Shown piece after piece: positions 55,601-62,597 of a DNA stretch of 64,000 nucleotides; the stretch's first letter is position 1, and each line of letters starts with the position of its first letter. The stretch comes from Stieleria maiorica (lineage in GTDB: Bacteria > Planctomycetota > Planctomycetia > Pirellulales > Pirellulaceae). Made by a program: the position numbers and the translations under genes. The notes under the pieces are model-generated. The model ran no database searches. It was not told the DNA's origin and saw only the letters and a program-made list of their open reading frames with translations. Where the stretch lies: contig NZ_CP036264.1 in NCBI RefSeq assembly GCF_008035925.1, positions 9,479,766 to 9,543,765 of the forward strand, read 5' to 3'.

Positions 55601-56025
55601 TTGACAACTTTGATTGCGACCGGTCGACCGAGCTGCCGATGCCGTGCGGCATAAACAACGCCCATGCCTCCTTGGCCCAAAATGCCGGATAGTTCGTAGG
55701 CATCGAAGCTGTTTTCGTTTTGGCATTCATCGACGATATCGTCATTCGTCGTTGTTGGCGCAGAGTCATCTGGCGGAAAGGCCATCAGTCGTTGCAGCCA
55801 CCCGGATTCGCCCTGTTGATCTGAATGTCCCGTCAGCGGCAAATGGCGAACGAGCGAGTCGTTGGTCTCATCCAATTCAGAAAGAGCTGCTTCACATGCG
55901 GCACATTCCGAAAGATGTTTCTCGATTCGGTCCCCATCGGCATCCGAATACTCCCCGAGGCAGTAACGACGAAGCGTTTCGACCGGGGGGCACGTTGTAG
56001 TTGCGGTGGTGGTCATAGCAGTCAT
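52657..56025 (-). CDS. Receptor-type Ser/Thr protein kinase with zinc-finger N-terminus and TIGR03067 domain
   Basis: 1122 residues from ATG 56025; in-frame starts upstream (to 56100) are less likely. Residues 20-50 hold an anti-sigma-type zinc finger (H37, C41, C44 in KHLSECAACEAAL). The kinase domain (about 108-370) is complete: GQGGMGVVY loop, Lys139 in VAIKVV, HRDVKPSN with Asp233 and DFG with Asp251. One membrane span lies at about 434-455 (WLIATMLIAFAVLIYFGIIV). Outside are a region matching TIGR03067 (IDGTWKLHSVKADGADLDDA...) and a carboxypeptidase-regulatory-like beta-sandwich (PVKISIFDEDGVPAAGAKVA). The first domain suggests it holds the divergent sigma factor at the membrane. Confidence 0.93.
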   Translation of the reverse strand: MTAMTTTATTTCPPVETLRRYCLGEYSDADGDRIEKHLSECAACEAALSELDETNDSLVRHLPLTGHSDQQGESGWLQRLMAFPPDDSAPTTTNDDIVDECQNENSFDAYELSGILGQGGMGVVYAARHRQLGRPVAIKVVNPRLVAAKEAQRRFDREIQVLGTLNHPGIVSATDAGRIAGAAYLVMERIEGADLASIVRKQGPLSISEACEIARQIALALASAHDAGAVHRDVKPSNVMLDQSGRVKLLDFGLAHLAESAGSHEETSLGRLLGTLDYMSPEQAGGEQVGRAADLYGLGATLFFLLSGRPPKVADRSQTLLRQLKALTEDAAPRLNDVRGDIPAELNDLVAALLDRDPGKRPASAAQVATELKTWAESASESLSQLASSVESQKPLMTDGAEVARSLSSLLGRDASQRTLAVASDSGGHHRVGWLIATMLIAFAVLIYFGIIVLIRTDQGTIRIESEVAGVTVELLDEDAQVERPRIERQAGQTKVEAGKYHPDSLLAILQRYNDETRQERQEKFTPPIDDLSLEELMAAFKSAARMHRNNGEHAIADALEDTVTSKRLADSLEFGGVMGASQRSQSDGEVVFRQILPGLNIETGPNSAKLVVLSQAELRWSRDGWSSPDWGEIHPPIDGTWKLHSVKADGADLDDAAFERFCEQHPAWMTIRISNEDELTLDAESSPQPFKLRLSYQDLSRFQMVRDGKSAYQGLFMGNGFIDDTELRLTLDLSGGPPPQNYRTEGTDAITLDYRRAKESIDSKASNHPQYPPSPEFPPVKISIFDEDGVPAAGAKVAMRFRNPANGAAEIDAEHVTGADGVAVDRILPYGKYYAIVKTSDGWYMSIRELPVEFGKGIRLKVIVPSPQHRATLKLAAATGLHQIEGLKKLPMGDLRDYFTKRNSSFSPITTPEPSDDLGRFSTFPTLGNGVDQLAVAIRFDVHRIVPQPADSPPEVDGEWIWLPDHLPKFRSYFLIDGKASPKLSVNVFHRRPAKDGKFFRDLGSSMQIGYIQYEFADPIPLPTTIDIPAGLVTVHLTGIYGRATAEVARSLGIQPPSDDQPRIWLSENVKADSEWVQMIPGTKDWFYRKPERTHHHHLLRVENALTADETMVVALHPATD

Positions 56026-56157
56026 GGTGGCACGCGGATTGCTGCCGATCGGAGTCCTGATGAGCGGCAGGCAGTTCATCGATCGATTCACCAGGTTCAA
56101 TGCGCCGCTGTGACACCTCGCAGACCGTGCTTCCCAGTTTTCATGTAAACTCGACGT

Positions 56158-56766
56158 ATGACGACGCTTGCGGAATCGCCGAACGACTCATCGGACCTTA
56201 GCCTTGCCCTGCGGCTGCAGCGAGATTCCGCGGATGCTTGGCAAGACCTGGTTGAATTGTACGGTCCGCTCGTGAAGAGCTGGGCGGGGCGGACCGGACT
56301 CGATTCGGCGGCCGCAGAGGACATTTGCCAGGAGGTCTTCCTCGCTGTGCACCGATCCATCGGCGAATTTGATTTGACCGTCGAAGGTGCGACGTTCCGC
56401 GGATGGCTGTGGCGAATCACGCGAAATGCAGTCCTGAGGTCGTTCCGCAAACCACTACCGGATGCCCGTGGTGGCAGCACCGCGAATGCCCGATTCGCCG
56501 AACTTCACGACGCAATCAACGACCGTGAACTCACCGAAACACCGCCCGATTCGCCCGATGACACGACCGCATTGCTGACCCGGGCGATGCGGCAAATCGA
56601 GTCGCGCGTGGAACCGACGACGTGGCAAGCGTTTATCCGCACAACCATCTACGGCGAGTCGACCGCCGAAGTGGCCGAGTCGCTGGGACTCTCGCCGACA
56701 GCCGTACGAAAGGCCAAAAGCCGAACGCTGCAGCGGCTTCGCAAACAGCTCGGTGATCTCGCGTGA
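56158..56766 (+). CDS. ECF-type RNA polymerase sigma factor
   Basis: 202 residues from ATG 56158. Region 2 runs from SLALRLQRDSADAWQDLVEL through AAEDICQEVFLAVHRSIGEF to WLWRITRNAVLRSF, region 4 from RVEPTTWQAFIRTTIYGEST to AVRKAKSRTLQRLRKQLGDL. It is read divergently from the kinase gene, 132 bases apart, a common planctomycete pairing of sigma factor and membrane kinase. I infer that the kinase's zinc finger or phosphorylation controls this factor. Unlike the two other sigma factors in the window it is not followed by a FecR-type gene. Confidence 0.93.
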   Translation: MTTLAESPNDSSDLSLALRLQRDSADAWQDLVELYGPLVKSWAGRTGLDSAAAEDICQEVFLAVHRSIGEFDLTVEGATFRGWLWRITRNAVLRSFRKPLPDARGGSTANARFAELHDAINDRELTETPPDSPDDTTALLTRAMRQIESRVEPTTWQAFIRTTIYGESTAEVAESLGLSPTAVRKAKSRTLQRLRKQLGDLA

Positions 56767-56851
56767 CCGATCAGGTCCAGTTCCGGCATGAACGTTGAAC
56801 TGGGTCGGGCGCGTGTCAAGCAGTCGACATGCCGCGATTCACGGCGCCAGT

Positions 56852-56868
56852 TTGGCACGCCGATTGCA
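56852..56868 (+). promoter_or_regulatory. Sigma-54 promoter (-24/-12) without recognised target gene
   Basis: TTGGCACGCCGATTGCA matches the sigma-54 consensus at all conserved positions, with the same spacing as 50239-50255 and nearly the same sequence. Downstream on the plus strand there is no recognised gene before 57292; the target may be a short peptide or an RNA. Confidence 0.7.
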
Positions 56869-57010
56869 CTGACCTGCTTTCATTCGAAAAAATGATTGGT
56901 CACACCGTCGCGAGCCTTCTCGACCGCGACGGTAGATTGGAGGACGGGCTCATGATAGTCGATGGAATAGGAAAACAACGTGGCGTCCAGGCGGAGAGCT
57001 CCAAGGCACG

Positions 57011-57196
57011 ATGGCGATCGCTGTATCGGTCGATGCGGTTCCGGAGACGGTTCGGCATTCCTGTCAATTTAACCGACGCGGCGATTCGGTCCGCGTGCGC
57101 GTGACTTCGCCCATCGTGCTGCAGGAGCATGGTTCGAAAGTGAGGTTTCGAAATACTTGGGTGGTTGAGACGACAGCCGATCCATCGCCGCGCTAA
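57011..57196 (+). CDS. Possible small protein downstream of the sigma-54 promoter
   Basis: 61 residues (MAIAVSVDAVPETVRHSCQF; NRRGDSVRVRVTSPIVLQEH) with codon bias like real genes but no family or clear ribosome-binding site. A second frame at 56953-57104 is equally long and less GC3-rich. It is listed because the promoter at 56852 needs a target. Confidence 0.25.
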   Translation: MAIAVSVDAVPETVRHSCQFNRRGDSVRVRVTSPIVLQEHGSKVRFRNTWVVETTADPSPR

Positions 57197-57260
57197 GTAG
57201 AGCTAGGGTCGCCTGCCGAGCTGGCGGCGCGTGTGTCATCTGTCAGCTGCGCTGCCAGGG

Positions 57261-57290
57261 GGAAACAGCTGAGACAGCGGTTCTACACTG
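57261..57290 (-). repeat. Repeat S (copy 1), just downstream of the GH16 gene
   Basis: GAAACAGCTGAGACAGCGGT at 57263 with its flanking bases recurs at 58266-58296 with one or two changes. Both copies lie immediately downstream of the stop codons of minus-strand genes, which suggests a role in 3' ends. Confidence 0.7.
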
Positions 57291-57291
57291 G

Positions 57292-58218
57292 CTACTTCAC
57301 TCGATCCCAGACGCGGACGTAATCGACTTTCATGGTGGTGGGGAATTCGTCGTTGCCTTCAACGTCCGAGGGTACAAACCCTTTGACGGTGTAGGTCGAA
57401 TAGGGTGGGCGGAGTCCGAGTGAAAGTGCGACGTTCATTTCGCGGTGCCAGTATCGGTTCTGTTTTTGACCGATCGGTTTGCCGTCGATGTACCAGGTGA
57501 TCGTCTCCGGCGTGACCTCGCAGCCATACGTATGGAAGTCGTCGCGGGGATCAAAGGGAAGTCGCGACTCGTTCGCTTGCTCGGCCTTAAAACGTTCGTC
57601 GTTGGGCCGATGCCACTCGCGTCCCGGCATTCCCGGTTTGCCGTTGGCAAGGATCGCGTGCAAGTTGCAGTCCGCGATCCGCTCGTTGCCTGCGACGCGA
57701 TCGCCGCGCTGCGTCAGTTCGACGATGTCGACTTCGCTGTACCGGGTCTGTCCAGCCGTGACGATCGAATCGTCGATCTTGCTGTACAGCCAAAACGACG
57801 GGCAGACGCCCGGGAACAGTGGCGCCCCCTTGAGCCTGGCCTCGTAGTAGCCATAGGATCCCGTTACGTGAGACTTCAACATGCCGGAGGTGTAGGGCGT
57901 CGGGGGCCTGCCGCCTTTCGCGACCGGAGTCGGCAGTCGCCGCATCGTGATTTGAAGAACGCCGCCCGAGACGGCGACGTTGTTTTCGTTGTCCCAGACC
58001 CAGGCACCGAAGTTCTCAGGCGACTTGTTCCACTTTTTCCAGTCCACTTCATTGCCGTTGAAGTCATCGGAACGGTCCCAGCGAATTCTCCATTGGTCCG
58101 CGTCGGTGGCCGACAGCGGGACGTTGTTCCTGGCGGTCTGCGCGCGTAATCGCGTTTGGCTGCAGCCGGCAAGCGAGATGGTCAGCGCGAGGGAAACGAA
58201 GAGTGCTTGCTTGAACAT
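57292..58218 (-). CDS. GH16 family lipoprotein (laminarinase/agarase/carrageenase type)
   Basis: 308 residues. The N-terminus ends in a lipobox, SLAGC, with Cys19, so it is a lipoprotein. The GH16 active site is SEVDIVELTQ with Glu162, Asp164 and Glu167 in the E-x-D-x-x-E pattern (nucleophile and acid/base), preceded by YGYYEARLKGAPLFPGVCPS and followed by FHTYGCEVTPETITWYIDGK and KVDYVRVWD at the end. GH16 enzymes cleave beta-1,3- or beta-1,4-galactans and glucans of algae; the target polysaccharide is not clear. It is the last gene of the MarR/DoxX operon, about 80 bases after the MBL gene. Confidence 0.9.
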   Translation of the reverse strand: MFKQALFVSLALTISLAGCSQTRLRAQTARNNVPLSATDADQWRIRWDRSDDFNGNEVDWKKWNKSPENFGAWVWDNENNVAVSGGVLQITMRRLPTPVAKGGRPPTPYTSGMLKSHVTGSYGYYEARLKGAPLFPGVCPSFWLYSKIDDSIVTAGQTRYSEVDIVELTQRGDRVAGNERIADCNLHAILANGKPGMPGREWHRPNDERFKAEQANESRLPFDPRDDFHTYGCEVTPETITWYIDGKPIGQKQNRYWHREMNVALSLGLRPPYSTYTVKGFVPSDVEGNDEFPTTMKVDYVRVWDRVK

Positions 58219-58247
58219 GGAGTGCTCACCTTGTGCAGGGCAAGGGG

Positions 58248-58296
58248 CCAGCCGGGACGGCTGGTGGGGAACAGCTGAGACAGCGTTTCTACACTG
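58248..58296 (-). repeat. Repeat S (copy 2) and hairpin downstream of the MBL gene
   Basis: GGGGAACAGCTGAGACAGCG at 58266-58285 and on copies the sequence at 57261-57290. Between it and the GH16 start lies a separate palindrome, CCAGCCGGGACGGCTGG, at 58248-58264. The repeat starts at the base after the MBL stop codon. Confidence 0.65.
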
Positions 58297-59694
58297 CTAG
58301 AACCACAGTTCGCTTAGCTGGCCGGTTTCGAGTTCGTTGGCGTAGCTGAGGTAGTAGTTGCGGTTGGGGGCATTGTACTCACGAGCCGCCAGTCCCCGTA
58401 GCGCTGCGACCTTGACTTTTCGGGCGAGTTGTCTGTCGGCATCGGGCAACCATTTGACGTGGTCGGCCAGCTCCAGCGCCCATTGGTAGTCCTGTGTTGC
58501 CAAGGCGGCTTCCATTTGTTTGGTCAGGGCTTGCGTCCCGCCGGCCAATTCGGCCATCTTTTTCGCTTTCGTCCGCGGCTCAAGTGGATTCAAGGTCGTC
58601 GGATTGCCGTCATACCAACCCAGCAATCCGCAGTAGATGGCGCGCACTGCGTGTGGCACCGTGCCATAAAACTGGATCAAATAGGGATTGTCTTTCAAGT
58701 GCTCTGGCAGCTTGACTTCGTGGGCGAGCTGGTCGGGGCCTTTTCCGGCGTTGATGCCACGGACGGTTTGGTCGTACACGCTGCGAATCGCTTCGCTATA
58801 GTCTTTCAGTGCGGTGGTGGCGGCTTCTTGGCCTCGGATGGGCATGGTATGGCCAGGAACCACGGCATGTGGTTTCAAAGCGGCCATCTTCGCAACGCTT
58901 TCGGACCAATCCAGCACGTCGCGATAGGCGGTGCCGCGAATCGCATACAGGTTGGGAAAGGAGCTGTAGAAATTGTCGCCTGCCAGCAGCACCTTTTCTT
59001 TGGGCAGCCAGACGAACAACGCGTCGTCGGTCTCACCGGGGGCGAGGTGCAACTCCAGTTCGACGCCTGCGATCGTTGTTTTCAATCCGCCGGCCGGGAC
59101 CGTGATGGTCGGTGGAAGAAACCCTTTGCCGCGGTCGCTATCGTCGGTCCCGGCCGGTGCAACGCCACGATTGGTGCTTTCGGCCGCAGAGAGTTTTCGA
59201 CCGAACTGGCGGACGTTTCGTTTTTGCTTGACCGGATCCACGGCCTTGTTGACACCTTCGGCGGAACCAAAGGTTTCCGTCGCATAGATGTCCGGTTGCT
59301 CATCACTCAGAAACGCACTGGCTCCACCGATGTGATCGCCGTGACTGTGGGTATAGATGATCGCCTTGACCGGTTTGTCGCTGTATTGCCGAAACGCCTC
59401 GGCCGCATTCGACGCACTGGCCGGACCGAAGAGCGTGTCGACGATGATCACGCCATCGGTGCCGACGATCATCGAGGTGTTCGCGCCGTGAAATCCGACG
59501 GCGGTGAAGACGTTGTCGGACACTTTGACAACACCTCGCTGGAATTGTTGTTGCTGTGCATTGAGCATCCTCAGCGCGGTGTCGGGTTCGACCTGTGTCT
59601 GCCCACGGGCAACTCCCGCGGTTAACGCGAAAACGCACGTCAGACCGACGATACAGGAACGTGCGGTGAAGAGAGATACGATCGTCGTGTTCAT
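58297..59694 (-). CDS. Secreted MBL-fold hydrolase, alkylsulfatase (SdsA) type
   Basis: 465 residues with a Sec signal of about 31 residues. The MBL motif is HSHGDHIGG with His116, His118, Asp120 and His121, with later ligands in HLAPGETDDALFVWLPKEKV and VPGHTMPIRG. The segment ALKPHAVVPGH, then NPLEPRTKAKKMAELAGG match the dimerisation domain of SdsA1-type alkylsulfatases, but the C-terminal SCP2-like domain (about 150 residues) is missing, so it may act on short alkyl or aryl sulfates. It starts three bases after the MarR stop codon. Confidence 0.87.
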   Translation of the reverse strand: MNTTIVSLFTARSCIVGLTCVFALTAGVARGQTQVEPDTALRMLNAQQQQFQRGVVKVSDNVFTAVGFHGANTSMIVGTDGVIIVDTLFGPASASNAAEAFRQYSDKPVKAIIYTHSHGDHIGGASAFLSDEQPDIYATETFGSAEGVNKAVDPVKQKRNVRQFGRKLSAAESTNRGVAPAGTDDSDRGKGFLPPTITVPAGGLKTTIAGVELELHLAPGETDDALFVWLPKEKVLLAGDNFYSSFPNLYAIRGTAYRDVLDWSESVAKMAALKPHAVVPGHTMPIRGQEAATTALKDYSEAIRSVYDQTVRGINAGKGPDQLAHEVKLPEHLKDNPYLIQFYGTVPHAVRAIYCGLLGWYDGNPTTLNPLEPRTKAKKMAELAGGTQALTKQMEAALATQDYQWALELADHVKWLPDADRQLARKVKVAALRGLAAREYNAPNRNYYLSYANELETGQLSELWF

Positions 59695-59697
59695 GGC

Positions 59698-60150
59698 TTA
59701 ATCCTTTGAGAGGTGGTTCGAGAGGTTCTTCTGCATCTCCCGCAGAACATGTTGCGTCACGTCCAGCTGCGACTTTGAAATCCCCTTCAATGCGACTTTG
59801 CGGAGGTCGTCGAGTAAGGGGAGGACCTTTTGCAGCTGCTGTTCGCCTCGGCGAGTCAAGCTGATCATCACGATGCGAGCGTCTTTGCTGGATGCGTTTC
59901 GCTGGACGAATTGATGTTCAACCAGCCGATCCAGTTGCCGCTTGACGGTCGTCGGGTCGCGAATCATCAGCGACGCCAACTCGTTCATGCTGAGCGGTCG
60001 CCCGGCATCCAGCAACGAGATCAGCGTCTGAGTTTCCTCCGGCGAGAACGGCCATCCGGCCGCCTTCAGCACCGCTGTCATTCCGGTGCGGATCAGATAA
60101 GCGACACGCCCGATTGCGAACCCAGGCGAGGACTCCGAGCCGAATTGCAT
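59698..60150 (-). CDS. MarR family transcriptional regulator
   Basis: 150 residues from ATG 60150, one base after the stop of the DoxX gene; the longer frame to 60219 would overlap it. Winged helix with RPLSMNELASLMIRDPTTVK (recognition helix) and wing SSKDARIVMISLTRRGEQQL, flanked by the long dimerisation helices of MarR proteins. It probably represses the doxX-marR-MBL-GH16 operon and responds to an alkyl or aryl sulfate or a phenolic compound; the ligand is unknown. A palindrome overlapping the -10 box at 60688-60702 is a plausible operator. Confidence 0.9.
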   Translation of the reverse strand: MQFGSESSPGFAIGRVAYLIRTGMTAVLKAAGWPFSPEETQTLISLLDAGRPLSMNELASLMIRDPTTVKRQLDRLVEHQFVQRNASSKDARIVMISLTRRGEQQLQKVLPLLDDLRKVALKGISKSQLDVTQHVLREMQKNLSNHLSKD

Positions 60151-60151
60151 G

Positions 60152-60601
60152 TCAATCGCCCTGTGGTATTGGTAGGGGAGCTGCCGTGGGGCCGGCAAAG
60201 ATCGGACGATACCAATCAAAGTGGCAGTAAATCAGGAAGGCACATGCGGCGAAATCCGGCAGGCCGATGATCAGATATTGATGCGCAAAAAACGTCACGT
60301 AAAGAAGAATGTTGAACGCATAGGGCAGCGACATCAGGATCGCCAGCGGAACTGTCCGCCGGAAGAACATCAACCCGCCGGTGACCGCTTTGAATAAGCC
60401 GACCCAAAAGATCAGATAGCCCGTTTTCTGTAACGCGATCATGAACTGCCCGACTTCGTCCGGCGGGTCACCAGCCGGGTAACCGTTGATGGCAAAGTTC
60501 ATCGTCATGATCCCCGTTCCAAACAGGAACAACGCGAAGAGCAGACGAATCACCAACGCCAAACGCGGAAGTCGGACGTTGCGATTTTCTACTGGAGACA
60601 T
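60152..60601 (-). CDS. DoxX-like membrane protein
   Basis: 149 residues from ATG 60601; the frame up to 60694 is unlikely. Four membrane helices with the DoxX pattern: ALVIRLLFALFLFGTGIMTM, FMIALQKTGYLIFWVGLFKA, LAILMSLPYAFNILLYVTFF and LIIGLPDFAACAFLIYCHFD. DoxX proteins take part in quinone-linked redox or thiol metabolism and often sit beside MarR regulators. It is first in the operon, behind a well-formed promoter. Confidence 0.85.
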   Translation of the reverse strand: MSPVENRNVRLPRLALVIRLLFALFLFGTGIMTMNFAINGYPAGDPPDEVGQFMIALQKTGYLIFWVGLFKAVTGGLMFFRRTVPLAILMSLPYAFNILLYVTFFAHQYLIIGLPDFAACAFLIYCHFDWYRPIFAGPTAAPLPIPQGD

Positions 60602-60692
60602 GGCACCTGGCTGACGTTTGAGTTGGCACGACGGTACAGCGGACTTGCGGGAGTGGGGCACACTCTGCGAATCCACCTCCCTCAATGCCTGC

Positions 60693-60720
60693 ACAATACA
60701 GGTAAATGCCGTGTTGTCAA
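60693..60720 (-). promoter_or_regulatory. Sigma-70-type promoter of the doxX-marR operon
   Basis: On the minus strand TTGACA (60715-60720) and TATTGT (60693-60698) are separated by 16 bases. The -35 box is perfect and the -10 box matches four of six. The interrupted palindrome CCTGTATTGTGCAGG (60688-60702) covers the -10 box and would let MarR block polymerase. Confidence 0.6.
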
Positions 60721-60951
60721 CGTCCGCGCAGAAAAAATGCTCCTATGCTTGGCTTCCGACGCCGTTTGCTGAGTGCTCGACTGTCAGTTTGGGAGCGAAC
60801 CGCCAACGTTTTGAAAGAAAGTCTGTCACTTGCCCAGCCGACCGCCAGTCAACATGTCGCGTCGCGTATTCGAGATCCTTGAGCGGTTCGCGACATCATT
60901 GCTTGATCCGTCCTCGATGTTCGGCTCTGTAACGTAGCGGTATTTAGCAAC

Positions 60952-60992
60952 GCTTCGCTTTTCGATGCGCCGAGTTCGGAGAACACGGCGAC
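60952..60992 (-). repeat. Dispersed repeat shared with 34687-34728 (inverted)
   Basis: GCGCCGAGTTCGGAGAACAC and its flanks are the reverse complement of the sequence near 34687, with a few changes. Neither copy encodes anything recognisable. Confidence 0.6.
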
Positions 60993-61038
60993 ACTCGCAG
61001 CGCGTCGTCAAATACGCAAATTGAGTTGCGGCAGACTG

Positions 61039-62418
61039 CTAGCTAGCCAGACGCTTCGTCCAGGCGGCGATTTGGTCGCGGACTTGGGTCGGGGCGGTGG
61101 AGCCGTAGCTGGTGAAGGCGGCGATCGCGTTTTTTGTCCCCAGGACTTCCAGGATCGACGCGTCGACTTCCGGGGCGTGTTGTTGCATCGTTTCCAGCGG
61201 CAACTCGGCCAGCGGGACGTCGGCGGCCATCGCCGCGCCGACGATCGCGCCGACGGCATGGTGGGCCGTCCGCTGTGGCATGCCTTTTTTGATCAGCCAT
61301 TCCATCAGCGTCGTCGCGTCCAAGTAGCCCTCTTCGATCCGAGCGGCGATCCGCTCGCGCTGCAACTCGCTGCCGGCGACGATCGGGATCGCCAGTTCTA
61401 ACATTGCGATGACGGTGTCGAAGGAATCGAACAGCGGCGGCTTGTCTTCTTGCAGGTCGCGGTTGTAGGCCAGCGGCAGGTTCTTGACCAGCAACATCAA
61501 CGTTTGCAGATTGCCCATCACGCGCGCCGATTTGCCGCGAGTCAATTCCAACGTGTCCGGGTTGACCTTCTGCGGCATGATGCTGCTGCCGGTGCAGAAC
61601 TGTTGCGGGATCTTGATGAAGTTGTATTCGACGGTGCTCCACAGAATCCACTCTTCGGCCCAGCCGCTCAGGTGCGAGGCGATCATGGACAGCACGAAAG
61701 CGGATTCGAGGATGAAGTCCCGGTCGCTGCTGGTGTCCAAGCTGTTGGCGGTGATGCCATCGAACTGGAGTGCCGCGGCCGTTTGCCGGCGATCGATCGG
61801 CAGCGTCGTTCCGGCGACGGCGGCCACGCCCAGCGGCGATTGATTGACGCGACGTCGGCAATCGGCGATCCGATCGCGGTCGCGTTGAAATTTTTCGATG
61901 TAGGCCAACCAGTAGTGTGGCGCCAGCACCGGCTGGGCGCGTTGTAGGTGCGTGTAAGCCGGCAGGATCACATCCATGTCGCCCTCGCATCGGCCCAAGA
62001 AGGACTGTTGCAACGATTCCAGCAGGACGTCGACCTGGTCGAGCGTCTCGCGGATCCACATCCGCGCATCCGTGCTGACCTGATCGTTGCGGCTGCGGGC
62101 GGTGTGCAGTTTTCGCCCCACGTCGCCGATGCGTTCGATCAGCGCCGATTCGATGTGCATATGGACATCTTCCAACTCCAGCCGGATCGGAAAGTCGCCG
62201 GATTCGAATTCGGATTCGATTTCTTTCAAAGTGTCGCGGATGGCGGTGAAATCATTGTCGCTGATCAGTCCGACGCTGCGGAGCATGTCGGCATGGGCGA
62301 TCGAGCCGCGGATATCTTGGCGGAACAGCCGGCGGTCGAAACTGATGGATTCGGCGAATGATTCGAGTCGGGCGTCGGTGCTGGCCTCGAAAACACCGCT
62401 TCGGGAGGGGCTATCCAC
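61039..62418 (-). CDS. argH: Argininosuccinate lyase
   Basis: 459 residues when begun at GTG 62418, the usual ArgH length, opening SRSGVFEASTDARLESFAES; a GTG at 62514 adds 32 residues that are not typical. The fumarase/aspartase superfamily signature GSSIMPQKVNPD is present, with TARSRNDQVSTDARMWIRE and AYTHLQRAQP (catalytic His) as other active-site segments. It splits argininosuccinate into arginine and fumarate in the cytoplasm, as the last step of arginine synthesis. No other arg gene is nearby. Confidence 0.95.
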   Translation of the reverse strand: MDSPSRSGVFEASTDARLESFAESISFDRRLFRQDIRGSIAHADMLRSVGLISDNDFTAIRDTLKEIESEFESGDFPIRLELEDVHMHIESALIERIGDVGRKLHTARSRNDQVSTDARMWIRETLDQVDVLLESLQQSFLGRCEGDMDVILPAYTHLQRAQPVLAPHYWLAYIEKFQRDRDRIADCRRRVNQSPLGVAAVAGTTLPIDRRQTAAALQFDGITANSLDTSSDRDFILESAFVLSMIASHLSGWAEEWILWSTVEYNFIKIPQQFCTGSSIMPQKVNPDTLELTRGKSARVMGNLQTLMLLVKNLPLAYNRDLQEDKPPLFDSFDTVIAMLELAIPIVAGSELQRERIAARIEEGYLDATTLMEWLIKKGMPQRTAHHAVGAIVGAAMAADVPLAELPLETMQQHAPEVDASILEVLGTKNAIAAFTSYGSTAPTQVRDQIAAWTKRLAS

Positions 62419-62597
62419 GGGTCTGGCTATCCAAATAGGGTCTAGGGGGAGATACTGTCGTAAAACGGATGCCGGGCTTGCCGATGGCGACCGATCCGTC
62501 CAATCATGCTGCACGACAGTATCGCGAAGTCCGCGACCGGTGACGACCCGGCGGGCGGAGGCGATTGGTCGGCCGAGTATTCCCGTAGGATTTTCTG

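Larger units (their letters stand above)
56767..57291. other. Intergenic region with orphan sigma-54 promoter
   Basis: No convincing coding region other than the weak candidate at 57011-57196. The region contains the sigma-54 promoter at 56852-56868 and a repeat at 57261-57290. Confidence 0.4.
60602..61038. other. Intergenic region with MarR-operon promoter and a dispersed repeat
   Basis: 437 bases between the doxX gene and the argH stop, both on the minus strand. The first 120 bases hold the doxX promoter (60693-60720). The remainder shows no coding signal. Bases 60952-60992 are the reverse-oriented copy of the repeat at 34687-34728. Confidence 0.5.

Noticed and set aside
58429..59625. Frame of 398 codons on the plus strand
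   Set aside because: Antisense shadow of the MBL-fold hydrolase gene.
60599..60640. Third sigma-54 site suggested by TTGGCACGACGG
   Set aside because: No TTGC box at the right spacing; only GGCAC is present.
61043..62059. Frame of 338 codons within argH
   Set aside because: Arginine-rich shadow of the argH frame.
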